From positions 124,001 through 188,000 of the forward strand of contig JACZXB010000001.1 in NCBI GenBank assembly GCA_022571845.1: a stretch of 64,000 nt of DNA, in the 5' to 3' direction. The stretch is from Candidatus Zixiibacteriota bacterium. Its GTDB lineage: Bacteria; Zixibacteria; MSB-5A5; GN15; FEB-12. Each line of letters opens with the position of its first letter. Position 1 is the first letter of the stretch. This document shows positions 46,788 to 55,709 of this stretch, one piece after another. A model generated the notes under the pieces. That model did no database searches. It had not been told where the DNA came from and was given only the letters and a program-made list of their open reading frames with translations. Position numbers and translations under genes: made by a program.

Positions 46788-48071
46788 CTAGTCTTTCCAA
46801 ATACCACTTAGTTTTTTTCTGACACCGACAATCCTGATAACAATAACTACTAATTGAGTTAGTATCAATAAGATAACCACCAATTTTAAACTCAATATTG
46901 GAATAACAATTACCAGCATTAACACATGAACTGCAGCTGCTATAACTACACTGTAATTTGCATATCCGGGATACCCCAATGCTGCTAATAATGGGTACCC
47001 AAGTAAAACAGACGGTACAATAATACATGCTAGAATAGCAAAGAATTTCAAAAGAGAAGCAGATTGTTCAAAACCAGATCCATATATCAAAGATATAATT
47101 TCAAAACTAAAGAGATATATAAAACAACATAAAAGTAGATTACTCGCTGAAGCAACTGCAAAAACTTGTTTATATGTTTTAATGTCTTTTCTTTTTGACA
47201 TATAAGGATATAAACTATCATTTAACGGAACGTACAAAGCTCCTATGGCATTAAATAATTTTTCAGCTGCTGTGTAATATCCAACGGAAACATTCCCTAA
47301 TACTAAACCAATCACAAAAGCATTGCTGTTAGTATAAAACGATACTGCAGCGCGGGAAATAAAAAACGAAGAACTCTTTTTTATCATGAGAATCATAAAT
47401 GATAAGTTCGGAATAACGAATTTTACTTTGAACACTTTTTTTACCAAATAAAAAGAAATTAGTGATGCTGTAATGAATCCTAATGAATTCATTAAAGGTA
47501 CATAAATATAATCATCTGGTTTGTTGACAATAATGAATAGTAGTAAAGCAAAAATTAATTTAGCTATTACGTTGAGCAATGTAACAAATTTCATTTTTTC
47601 CATTCCTTGATAAAACCACACGGGAAAATATGCCTGCCCAACTGCAACTCCATAGCTTAACAAATAAATTTGATAATCAATTCTGAATTTATCAAAGTAA
47701 TTAATTACGCTTAAAAGAATAATGAAGCCAAACATCAAAAACACTGTTTTAATTACTATTATAGACCAGAATATCGCATTGATTCTTTGAGGGTTATTTC
47801 GACTTAGTGCAATCTCACGCGTGGCAGAAAGGTTAAATCCAAAATCTATTAACATGACAAAATATTGATTAAAAGCATACGCAAACATCACTAATCCAAA
47901 TTTTTCTGCACCGAGAACCCTAACTAAATACGGGATAGTAACTAAGGGCAAGATAAAATTTGCTACTTGCAGCATTGATAAAGAGAAAACATTTTCGACT
48001 AATCTTTTTTTATTTTTATCTTCAAAGATATTAATTATTGCCTGAAAATGCTTACTCATTAAATAGTTCAT
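46788..48071 (-). CDS. Wzx-like oligosaccharide flippase
   Basis: Polysaccharide transporter of the MOP superfamily, about 12 TM segments over 427 residues, which would flip lipid-linked repeat units. NVFSLSMLQVANFILPLVTI with PYLVRVLGAEKFG after it (about 26-60) and the LSATREIALSRN loop are diagnostic of the PST family. Start may be Met1 or Met5 (MSKHF). It is the first gene of the AT-rich block, behind a 189-base gap that contains a terminator-like hairpin for the rfb operon. Confidence 0.9.
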   Translation of the reverse strand: MNYLMSKHFQAIINIFEDKNKKRLVENVFSLSMLQVANFILPLVTIPYLVRVLGAEKFGLVMFAYAFNQYFVMLIDFGFNLSATREIALSRNNPQRINAIFWSIIVIKTVFLMFGFIILLSVINYFDKFRIDYQIYLLSYGVAVGQAYFPVWFYQGMEKMKFVTLLNVIAKLIFALLLFIIVNKPDDYIYVPLMNSLGFITASLISFYLVKKVFKVKFVIPNLSFMILMIKKSSSFFISRAAVSFYTNSNAFVIGLVLGNVSVGYYTAAEKLFNAIGALYVPLNDSLYPYMSKRKDIKTYKQVFAVASASNLLLCCFIYLFSFEIISLIYGSGFEQSASLLKFFAILACIIVPSVLLGYPLLAALGYPGYANYSVVIAAAVHVLMLVIVIPILSLKLVVILLILTQLVVIVIRIVGVRKKLSGIWKD

Positions 48072-48211
48072 CTCTTTAAAAGTATATATAAGCAGGTCGA
48101 CGACAATTTTATGATATTTCCCCGCCTAAGTTATTATTAACGTTTCTATTTTTTCACTAAAACAGAAATCTGATTTTTCTCCATTTCAGAAATAAAGAAC
48201 AAATTAATTAA

Positions 48212-48238
48212 TACGGAACATTAAATAATGCTGCCGTA
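48212..48238 (-). terminator. Probable terminator after rfbBADC
   Basis: TACGG...CATTA (48212-48222) can pair with TAATG...CCGTA (48227-48238) around AA, giving a long AT-rich stem with one bulge and one mismatch. It lies 22 bases past the rfbC stop in the direction of transcription, followed by T-rich sequence. It would separate the rhamnose operon from the AT-rich flippase-led operon. Confidence 0.45.
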
Positions 48239-48260
48239 CATTAACATTTGAATTGTAAGA

Positions 48261-48731
48261 TTAGTCTGTTAGTTTAAAGGGGGAATTTGGGTTTTCTTCG
48301 TGGCGAATTTCATCAATCGCGCCAGAGCGGCCAGAACCCTTGAAGAGTCGGTTGGGGGCATTAAAAACAAGGCCGTCGCATTCCCCGATATTCCTATAGG
48401 CATGGACAATACCGGGCGGAACGATCAGCAACGACGGGCTTTTCTCCCCGGCCTCAAAGACGATTTTCCGACCGTGTGATACGGAATCTTGTCTGTTGTC
48501 CCAAAGATAAATCTTAAAATCTGAGGGACCCAAAAAACAAAAGAGGTCCGCCTGATGAATATGCTCATGCGGTCCCCGTACTATACCGGGACGTGATAGC
48601 GACATATAAGCCATCTCAGGCCTGAACTCTGGCGGAATTTCATCGCTTCGAAAAAGCTCGGCTAACCAGCCGCGCTCATCTTTTTGCCTGATTAATCGTT
48701 TTATTATTACGCCATCAATTTCAGATTTCAT
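48261..48731 (-). CDS. rfbC: dTDP-4-dehydrorhamnose 3,5-epimerase family
   Basis: Cupin-fold epimerase, third step of dTDP-L-rhamnose synthesis. DERGWLAELFRSDE (18-31) begins the core, SRPGIVRGPHEHIHQADLF (about 46-64) holds the catalytic His region, and VPPGIVHAYRNIG follows. At 156 aa it is shorter than the E. coli enzyme (about 185), as in a compact subfamily. Overlaps rfbD by 11 bases, completing rfbB-A-D-C. Confidence 0.85.
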   Translation of the reverse strand: MKSEIDGVIIKRLIRQKDERGWLAELFRSDEIPPEFRPEMAYMSLSRPGIVRGPHEHIHQADLFCFLGPSDFKIYLWDNRQDSVSHGRKIVFEAGEKSPSLLIVPPGIVHAYRNIGECDGLVFNAPNRLFKGSGRSGAIDEIRHEENPNSPFKLTD

Positions 48732-49635
48732 TTAATATCTGCTTTCCGTGAAGTTTTAGAAATTCGTCAAGGCTTTCTTTCCAAGGCCGCATCATACTAA
48801 AATTTTCTGACTCTAATTTTTCACACGAAAGTGAAGACCTCGGCGGTCTTTTCGCCTCTGCAGGATGTTCATCTGAGTCACCGGGCTCGATTGTAACTTC
48901 CGGCAGCATCGCTGCCAGTATTGCGCGAGCAAATTCAAAGCGCGAAACTTCCGGATATGAAGCGATATGATAAATGCCGCTGACATTTTTCTCAATTAAT
49001 TTTCGAGTCTGCGTCGCGATATCTTTTGCGCAGGTCGGAGTGCCAATCTGGTCAGTAACAACTTTAAGGACCGGCTTCTCTCCTGTCGCTTTGGCCGTTT
49101 CTACTTTTCTTTTGGCTGCAGCCAATATTTTCTTGAGAAAATTGCTTCCAGTTTCGGAATAAATCCAGCCTATTCTTATAATAACTGTGTCTGCCCAGCT
49201 TGACAGACACTTGCTTTCGCCGTCGAGTTTAGAGCGGCCGTAGACATTGACAGGGTTGGTTCTATCAGTTTCAAGGTAAGCTCTGCTTTTTGTACCATCG
49301 AAGACATAGTCAGTAGAAAAGTAGATTAATTTTGCGTTTACCGATTTGCAAGCCAGGGCTATATTCTCAGTTCCTACAGAGTTTACCAGCGCTGCCTTTT
49401 CCGGTTCAATTTCACATCTGTCAACATTTGTAAAGGCGGCTGTATGTAGGACATATCGCGGCCGGTGTCTGCTGATGACCCTGCTGATCTCTGTTTTGTC
49501 GGTGATATCTGCATCTTTTCTGGTAATTCCGATGACTTCATACTCATCAGAAAATTCAGTAACTAAAGCCCGGCCCAATTGTCCGTTAGCGCCGGTGACT
49601 AAAACCTTATGATGCACCATTTGTACCTGCGGCAT
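48721..49635 (-). CDS. rfbD: dTDP-4-dehydrorhamnose reductase
   Basis: NAD(P)H-dependent last step of dTDP-L-rhamnose synthesis; short-chain dehydrogenase fold. The dinucleotide loop is [11 protein letters not shown], followed by STDYVFDG and the catalytic Y-x-x-x-K in [11 protein letters not shown]. 304 aa from ATG 49635. The internal ATG at 49620 ([10 protein letters not shown]), with AGGT just upstream, is an equally good start and fits the family N-terminus better. Overlaps rfbA by 29 bases from 49635. Confidence 0.92.
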   Translation of the reverse strand: MPQVQMVHHKVLVTGANGQLGRALVTEFSDEYEVIGITRKDADITDKTEISRVISRHRPRYVLHTAAFTNVDRCEIEPEKAALVNSVGTENIALACKSVNAKLIYFSTDYVFDGTKSRAYLETDRTNPVNVYGRSKLDGESKCLSSWADTVIIRIGWIYSETGSNFLKKILAAAKRKVETAKATGEKPVLKVVTDQIGTPTCAKDIATQTRKLIEKNVSGIYHIASYPEVSRFEFARAILAAMLPEVTIEPGDSDEHPAEAKRPPRSSLSCEKLESENFSMMRPWKESLDEFLKLHGKQILNEI

Positions 49636-50527
49636 CTACGACATCTGCGACACCTGCGGCCTCTTTTAAGACAAGCTCCAGATATTTGCGGTAAGAGTTT
49701 TCCCCCATTTGCTCGATCAACTTTTTAAACTGGCTCTTGTTTATATTGCCGAGTCTTAATGCGATTTCTTCAATGCAGGCTATTTTTAAGCCCTGTCTTT
49801 TTTCTATTGTCTCAATAAAGTTGCCGGCCTCGAGCATACTCTCATGCGTCCCGGTATCAAGCCAGGCCACTCCGCGGCTTAAAATTTCAACTTTCAGCTT
49901 GCCCTGCTTCAGGTAAGCGTTATTGATGTCTGTAATCTCAAGCTCCCCCCTCGCTGACGGCTTCAGACTTTTTGCAATTTCCACGACATGACTGTCATAT
50001 ACATACAAGCCTGTTACCGCATAGTGCGAACGCGGTGATTGTGGCTTTTCTATTATCGATACTGCTTTGCCGCTGTTATCAAACTCGACTACTCCATATT
50101 TTTCAGGCGTGCTCACATAATATCCAAACAGCTGACCGCCGTTTGAAAAGTTTTTTATTGTCCCAAAAGTACTACCAAGACCGTAGAAAATATTGTCCCC
50201 AAGTATCAAAGCCACGTTATCAGTTCCGATAAATTCTTCACCGATCAAAAATGATTCGGCAATACCGTTCGGCTCCGGCTGTATTTGGTATGAAATATTC
50301 AGGCCGTATTGGCCGCCATCACCAAATAGTGACTGAAAGCGCGGTTTGTCTGACTCTGTGGATATTATCAGTATCTCATTGATACCTGCCTGCATCAAAG
50401 TTGCCAGCGGGTAATAAATCATCGGTTTATCGTAGACCGGTAAAAGCTGCTTGCAGACAGAACGCGTCACCGGATATAGTCTGGTCCCTGTTCCCCCTGC
50501 TAATATGATTCCCTTAGTGACACTCAT
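49607..50527 (-). CDS. rfbA: Glucose-1-phosphate thymidylyltransferase
   Basis: Makes dTDP-glucose, first step of the rhamnose pathway. [20 protein letters not shown] (about 12-31), then [10 protein letters not shown], is the RmlA signature, followed by ILGDNIFYG (Mg-binding Asp) and [19 protein letters not shown]. The C-terminal ~15 residues are Ala/Val/Gly-rich and extend slightly beyond usual RmlA length. 14 bases after rfbB. Confidence 0.95.
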   Translation of the reverse strand: MSVTKGIILAGGTGTRLYPVTRSVCKQLLPVYDKPMIYYPLATLMQAGINEILIISTESDKPRFQSLFGDGGQYGLNISYQIQPEPNGIAESFLIGEEFIGTDNVALILGDNIFYGLGSTFGTIKNFSNGGQLFGYYVSTPEKYGVVEFDNSGKAVSIIEKPQSPRSHYAVTGLYVYDSHVVEIAKSLKPSARGELEITDINNAYLKQGKLKVEILSRGVAWLDTGTHESMLEAGNFIETIEKRQGLKIACIEEIALRLGNINKSQFKKLIEQMGENSYRKYLELVLKEAAGVADVVDAAGTNGAS

Positions 50528-50541
50528 ATTTTTTCAGTCAG

Positions 50542-51612
50542 CTATTTGCGATCGCCGTAAACTGTTTCATAATATTTGACGTATTCACCGCTGGTACAAT
50601 TTTTTAGCCAGTCGGTTCGTGACAAATACCAGTCGACCGTAAGTTCTAAGCCCTCGTCCAGACTTAAAGACGGCTCCCAGCCAAGTTCGTTCTTAATTTT
50701 TGATGAGTCCAGCGCATAGCGCCGGTCATGTCCCGGCCTGTCTTTGACAAACTCAATCAGCTTGTCGAATGGTCCGGCACCTGTTTTTTTTTCAAGAATG
50801 GCGCAAATCTTCTCAATTAATATTATATTTTCTGTCTCAGAGCCGCTGCCAATGTTATAGACGGAACCGGCCCGGCCATTATGAAAAACTAAATCAAGCG
50901 CTCTACAATGGTCTTCAGCATAAAGCCAGTCGCGGATATTTCGGCCATCGCCATAAACAGGAATCGACTTGCCATTGATGACATTGTTTATCAAAAGCGG
51001 TATCAGCTTCTCCGGGAATTGAAAGGCTCCATAATTATTGGAGCAGTTCGTGATAACAGCATTCAGACCGTAACTTTTATGGTAAGAGCGCACCATCTGG
51101 TCGGCGGCGGCTTTCGAAGCTGCATAAGGCGAACTGGGATTGACGGGATAGTTTTCGTCGGCCCGGCTGTCAGCTTCTATCGAGCCGTAAACTTCGTCGG
51201 TTGAAACATGGTGAAAGCGAAAATCCCTGTTTGAAGCAGCTAACTTGCGGGCTAACTCCAGCAGATTAAAGGTGCCCATGACGTTGGTCTGAATAAACAA
51301 AGCCGGACCAATCAACGAGCGGTCAACATGGGACTCAGCGGCCAGATGAATGACAGCGTCAAAATTATATTTGGCGAAGCATTTTTCTAATCTCGAGTAA
51401 TCGGTGATATCGATTTTTTCAAATTCATAATTTTCGGCAGAATCAATTTCTGAAAGGTTTGATAGATTGGCAGCATATGTCAGGCTATCAATATTTATAA
51501 AGAGATAATTCGGATATAGCGGGACCATCATAAGTAGCAGGTTTGAGCCGATAAATCCGGCGCCGCCGGTTACGGCGATTCGTCGTTTGAAATTTTTATA
51601 TTTTTCATTCAT
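50542..51612 (-). CDS. rfbB: dTDP-glucose 4,6-dehydratase
   Basis: Second step of dTDP-rhamnose synthesis; extended SDR with bound NAD. GGAGFIGSNLL (16-26), HLAAESHVDRSL, STDEVYGS and Y-A-A-S-K catalytic motif in SSPYAASKAAADQMV are all present. 356 aa is standard. It is the first gene of rfbBADC, 78 bases after tRNA-Phe on the same strand. Confidence 0.96.
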   Translation of the reverse strand: MNEKYKNFKRRIAVTGGAGFIGSNLLLMMVPLYPNYLFINIDSLTYAANLSNLSEIDSAENYEFEKIDITDYSRLEKCFAKYNFDAVIHLAAESHVDRSLIGPALFIQTNVMGTFNLLELARKLAASNRDFRFHHVSTDEVYGSIEADSRADENYPVNPSSPYAASKAAADQMVRSYHKSYGLNAVITNCSNNYGAFQFPEKLIPLLINNVINGKSIPVYGDGRNIRDWLYAEDHCRALDLVFHNGRAGSVYNIGSGSETENIILIEKICAILEKKTGAGPFDKLIEFVKDRPGHDRRYALDSSKIKNELGWEPSLSLDEGLELTVDWYLSRTDWLKNCTSGEYVKYYETVYGDRK

Positions 51613-51690
51613 GAGATTATGTCAGCTGTTAATGTATATACAGCAGCCGCTTCAGGCAATACGGCAGGCTATTGAGATTTCAATCAGAAA

Positions 51691-51763
<73 letters not shown>

Positions 51764-51817
51764 AATTTTCAATTTGAAAGGGCAATTAAATCGGTTTTTG
51801 GACTTAGTCAAACTAAA

Positions 51818-52192
51818 TCACGAGCCGCCTGACAGGCATTCTCTGGTGCTTGGCGCCAGCAGGCCGTAAAGAGCTCCGGCAGAAAAGAGGACTACGGCGA
51901 TATTTCCGGTCTTGCTGATGCTGATCAATCCCAGCAGAATTACAATGGCGTTGACCCCGATAAGTCCGTACCAGCCCCAGTTTTTGAGATCACGGTAGCC
52001 AATAGCAAATGACATCAGCAAAATCCCTAAAACTGTAAAAATAATCGGATCCGACATGGTGTCATAGGTGTGGTCCAGAAAAGAAAGGATAACTTTTACT
52101 CCGCCATACAGAACAAAAAAGAGCGCAAACAGAAATCCGTAAAGGCTGGAAATGGCGTATGTGACCGGACGGCCTTTTAAATATGAAAACAT
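51818..52192 (-). CDS. Small membrane protein, four TM segments
   Basis: A 124-residue protein I cannot assign to a family. Four hydrophobic helices are visible (about 13-33, 48-65, 72-90 and 93-112), with a short polar C-terminus. It starts 16 bases after the ROK kinase stop and is probably cotranscribed with it. Nothing in the sequence names a function. Confidence 0.7.
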   Translation of the reverse strand: MFSYLKGRPVTYAISSLYGFLFALFFVLYGGVKVILSFLDHTYDTMSDPIIFTVLGILLMSFAIGYRDLKNWGWYGLIGVNAIVILLGLISISKTGNIAVVLFSAGALYGLLAPSTRECLSGGS

Positions 52193-52208
52193 CTTTTATT
52201 CCTATCCA

Positions 52209-53180
52209 TTAGTGTTGATTCTCTCCCAGAAGACCGGCGCCGATAAAGCCGGCATCGTTACCAAGAGCCGCTTTCACTATCTTCAATTCTTTTACGGCCG
52301 AACCAAAGGCTTGTTCCTTAACGGCTGCAGACAGCTTTGACAAAAACTCCGGTCCGCCGTCGGCAATCCCGCCGCCAATAATAATAATCTCCGGGTTCAG
52401 CAGATTTACCAGATTAGCTAAGCCAATGCCCAGGTATAGGGCTGTTTCGGCTAAAACCTCACTGGCAATCTTATCACCTTTTTTGGCGGCAGTAAAGAGC
52501 TGCTTGATTGTCAATTTGTCAATCAGCCCACCGGTTATTTCATTAAACAGCTGTGATGGATTCTGCTCAAGACTCTTTTTAGCACGATTTATTATTGCCT
52601 GTGAAGAACAATAGGCCTCCAGACAGCCCTTGCGGCCGCACTTGCAGTCCGGGCCCTCAAAATTTATCGACATATGCCCAATTTCTCCGCCCGAATATGA
52701 ATGCCCGCGCTGAAGCTGACCATCAATTATTACCGCCCCGCCTATGCCCGTTCCGATAGTCACACAGATGGCCGTTAGCGCCCCGCTAGCGGCGCCATAG
52801 CGAAGTTCAGCCAATGCCACAGTGTTGACATCGTTATCAACCCAGACCGGCATGTTCAGCCGTTCTTTGAGTGTGCTGCCAATTTCTGTGCCCTGCCATC
52901 CCGCTATATTTGGAGTAGCGCCTATCACCCGGCCGGTTTTGAAATTGACTGCTCCCGGTGTGCCCACTCCCAGCCAGCGAACTTCAAGCTCATCTTCGGC
53001 GGCGTGATACATCAACTGCTCGGCGATATTACTGACCAGATGCATTAGAGGCACCGCCCCTTTTTCGGCCAGAGTTGGTTTTTGCTCTTTGTAGATTATG
53101 CTGCCATCGGGCGAGAATAGACCGAATTTGACAGAGGTTCCGCCAATATCAATACCTGCAAAGGCTCGTTTAGTGGACAT
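52209..53180 (-). CDS. ROK family sugar kinase (glucokinase-like)
   Basis: Phosphorylates a hexose, most likely glucose or N-acetyl amino sugar, with ATP. The ATP loop is GIDIGGTSVKFGLF (9-22), the substrate/catalytic segment has WVDNDVNTVALAE, then GTGIGGAVIIDGQL and the ROK zinc site CKCGRKGCLEAYCS (about 178-191) with GGEIGHM ahead of it. 323 aa is typical. Cytosolic. Confidence 0.9.
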   Translation of the reverse strand: MSTKRAFAGIDIGGTSVKFGLFSPDGSIIYKEQKPTLAEKGAVPLMHLVSNIAEQLMYHAAEDELEVRWLGVGTPGAVNFKTGRVIGATPNIAGWQGTEIGSTLKERLNMPVWVDNDVNTVALAELRYGAASGALTAICVTIGTGIGGAVIIDGQLQRGHSYSGGEIGHMSINFEGPDCKCGRKGCLEAYCSSQAIINRAKKSLEQNPSQLFNEITGGLIDKLTIKQLFTAAKKGDKIASEVLAETALYLGIGLANLVNLLNPEIIIIGGGIADGGPEFLSKLSAAVKEQAFGSAVKELKIVKAALGNDAGFIGAGLLGENQH

Positions 53181-53303
53181 TGACTTTGGTATAACTTTCC
53201 GTTCAGTTTTTTTGCCTCTGGGTTCAAGAAATCCGGTTAGCGAGACCGATAATATGCTTAGACGGTTTTTAAGTCAAGGTAAAATGCCGCGCAGTGGCGA
53301 GCA

Positions 53304-53330
53304 GTCACCCTGAGCCTGTCAAAGGGTGAC
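53304..53330. repeat. GTCACCCT/AGGGTGAC hairpin
   Basis: Perfect 8-base arms (53304-53311 and 53323-53330) enclose GAGCCTGTCAA, a compact relative of the CTTCGACAGGCTCAGG repeats at 8950 and 30632. It lies in the 208-base divergent gap between the ROK kinase and the HEPN-like gene. Confidence 0.65.
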
Positions 53331-53388
53331 GATGCAATAGGCGTAGATGAAGTGATGCCGCCCCTAAAGAATTGCTTGTCCTTAGACT

Positions 53389-54141
53389 ATGGTAACTATT
53401 TATTTCAGTATGGCCGAGAGAAAAGGAAATTTAATCACAAGACCATTTCAACCATTTCTGTTGGGCGCAAATGATCTCCTACGACAAGCATTTCCGCTCT
53501 ATCAACAAATTGAACGTAGTAGGGCAAATTTTGCAAATACTGGAAATATTACCAGTGTATCAAGTATTTGGCAACTTGAAAAAACGTTATCAATTGGATC
53601 TTTTCTGCTTAAATTTTGCGGCCTTGAAGCACTTCTTAATTGCATTTATACTGAAAACAAAGTACGTGAATTAAAAGACCTGCCTTCAGAGTATTTTGTT
53701 GGAAATTTAAGTGGTCGTTACAAGAATATTGTTAGTAGTGAATTTGAAAGACTTTACTTACCTACTAGAACTTATTTGATAACTCCGTTATGCAGCGATG
53801 AAATCAATGACCCAAGGAAAGTATTTGATGTTACTGGTGAGAATTGGTACAAGTTTCTCGAATTAATAGATATACGTCATTCTTTCTTACATGCTGCTTC
53901 CATTCACAGACCATTAGGGTTCACAAAATCAAGCAATAAAGTTTGGTTCGTTAACGATGACTTCCCAGAGAACTTTTGGCCGCTCAATAATGTGGCTAGA
54001 GAGCAACGTATTTTCAACTACAAATCGGCTAATGATCTTAATTCAATCATTGATTTTGTAATTCAAAAGTTAAGATTAGGCTTACCAACTGTGCTTGATG
54101 ATGATTTCATGACTAAGGAACAAATTAAGTTGTCGAAGTAG
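53389..54141 (+). CDS. Orphan HEPN-like protein
   Basis: Not recognised over its full length (250 aa). FCGLEALLNCIY (76-87) and LIDIRHSFLHAAS (159-171) are the two helices that define HEPN domains; R163-H-S-F-L-H168 is the Rx4H motif. HEPN proteins are often RNases or RNA-binding components of toxin or defence systems, but this one has no adjacent partner gene. Start may be Met1 or Met8 (MAERKG); no Shine-Dalgarno is seen for either. AT-rich compared with hisS. A different, non-paralogous-looking HEPN-like gene is at 12519. Confidence 0.6.
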   Translation: MVTIYFSMAERKGNLITRPFQPFLLGANDLLRQAFPLYQQIERSRANFANTGNITSVSSIWQLEKTLSIGSFLLKFCGLEALLNCIYTENKVRELKDLPSEYFVGNLSGRYKNIVSSEFERLYLPTRTYLITPLCSDEINDPRKVFDVTGENWYKFLELIDIRHSFLHAASIHRPLGFTKSSNKVWFVNDDFPENFWPLNNVAREQRIFNYKSANDLNSIIDFVIQKLRLGLPTVLDDDFMTKEQIKLSK

Positions 54142-54153
54142 CTTCAATATGAG

Positions 54154-55581
54154 TCACCCCAACTCCCCTTTCAGATACTCCAACATCTTGTCGGCTGATA
54201 TCGTTACCTGAATCTCTTCGGCTTTGAGCCACTCTTCGCGCTCTGACGTCTCTTTGGCTTTCTCTTTCCCTGCTTTGAGATTTTTAATAGTAACCTGTCC
54301 AGCCTCGAATTCGTTGGAGCCGACAATCAGAACAAACGGAATGCCGACTTTGTCGGCATACTTAACCTGCTTAGTGATATTTTTGGAGTCACCGACAAAA
54401 ATCTCCGATGGTATCCCCGCCTCACGAAGTTGATGCAGCATTTTCAAATAATCCGGCAGACGCTCCGGGTCCATGACGGTTACCAAAACTTTTGAAACAG
54501 ACTGTTCGAGCTTTAGCGCTTTGAGTTCTATCAGCGCCGCCAAAAGCCGGTCGACTCCTATCGAGGCGCCGGTGCCGGGGATTTGTTTTCCGACGAAGCG
54601 CGAGACAAGATTATCATAACGCCCTCCCGAAAAGACCGAGCCGAACTCCGGCAGGTCCAATAACACAGTTTCAAAAACCGGCCCGGTGTAATAAGCGAGG
54701 CCACGGACAATCGTCAGGTCAATTTCGGTTTTGTTTTTATCGATGTTCATCGATGACAGATGTGACTCGATTGCTTTCAAATCGTTTATGCCTTCGACCG
54801 AAACTTGGACACTGCCAAGCAGGCTCTCCGCAGTCTCGAGCGAATTGCCAGAGCCACTAACAGAATCAAGAAACTTCTCGATTTCGGCTATTTGACTATC
54901 GGTCAAACCAACGCCTTTTATTTTGTCGCCTGACCTGTCGGTTCGTCCGGCACCAAGCTCAGCGATTACAGCGTCTTTCCCCTGCTTGTTGAGCTTATCT
55001 ACTACGCGCATGACATCGGCCGCTTTGTTGTCGTCGATACCGGCAAACTTAATCAAACCGTTCATGATTTTTCGGCTGGAATATTTTACTTTGTAGTTGT
55101 TGATGCCCAGTCCGTCAAAGACGGCCACCATGGCAGCAATAATTTCGGCATCGGCCAAAATATTGCTGGTGCCGACTATATCGATATCAAACTGCATAAA
55201 CTCGCGATACCGCCCCGGCCCCGGTTTATCTACCCGCCAGACATTCCCATATTGATAGCGCCGAAAGGGCAAAGCCAGGTTCGGATTGGCGGCTACATAT
55301 CTGGCCAGCGAAACGGTTAACTCATAGCGCAAAGCCATATTGACATCATCCGGCCCGACAAACCCGAACAGCTCGGCGAGATTGTCGTCGGTATAGTGCG
55401 AACCCAAAAGCGTCTCGGCCAGTTCCAGCGAAGCTGTCTGAAGGGGTAGAAAACCCATCAATTCTACGGCCGAGCGGACATTGCCTATCATCGTCTCGCG
55501 GGCAATCTGCTCCGGCGGCGGGTAATCCCGAAACCCTTTTAAGACCTGCGGCCTGACTTTGTCTGTTTTCTTTTTGGCCAT
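54154..55581 (-). CDS. hisS: Histidyl-tRNA synthetase
   Basis: Charges tRNA-His. Class II core: motif 2 region FRRYQYGNVWRVDKPGPGRY leading to REFMQFDID, the His-A-type signature IVRGLAYYTGPVFE and motif 3 region SGGRYDNLV with GASIGVDRLLAAL. The C-terminal anticodon-binding domain (about 365-475) distinguishes it from HisZ. 475 aa is slightly long because of an insertion around 190-260. Divergent from the secreted protein gene at 55710 across about 130 bases. Confidence 0.94.
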   Translation of the reverse strand: MAKKKTDKVRPQVLKGFRDYPPPEQIARETMIGNVRSAVELMGFLPLQTASLELAETLLGSHYTDDNLAELFGFVGPDDVNMALRYELTVSLARYVAANPNLALPFRRYQYGNVWRVDKPGPGRYREFMQFDIDIVGTSNILADAEIIAAMVAVFDGLGINNYKVKYSSRKIMNGLIKFAGIDDNKAADVMRVVDKLNKQGKDAVIAELGAGRTDRSGDKIKGVGLTDSQIAEIEKFLDSVSGSGNSLETAESLLGSVQVSVEGINDLKAIESHLSSMNIDKNKTEIDLTIVRGLAYYTGPVFETVLLDLPEFGSVFSGGRYDNLVSRFVGKQIPGTGASIGVDRLLAALIELKALKLEQSVSKVLVTVMDPERLPDYLKMLHQLREAGIPSEIFVGDSKNITKQVKYADKVGIPFVLIVGSNEFEAGQVTIKNLKAGKEKAKETSEREEWLKAEEIQVTISADKMLEYLKGELG

Positions 55582-55709
55582 AATTTGACAGACAATTTAC
55601 GGCTTAATCTGTTATGCTCAATTAAAAAATTCAGCCCAAATCGCCGCCCATATAATAGGTTGCCCAATCCAGCTTAATTGCTATATTGGAGCAAGCAGTA
55701 GAGGTAATA

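Noticed and set aside
48072-48260. Search for a clear promoter of the wzx-led operon
   Set aside because: The gap is so AT-rich that many TATAAT-like and TTG-like hexamers occur; none stands out enough to report.
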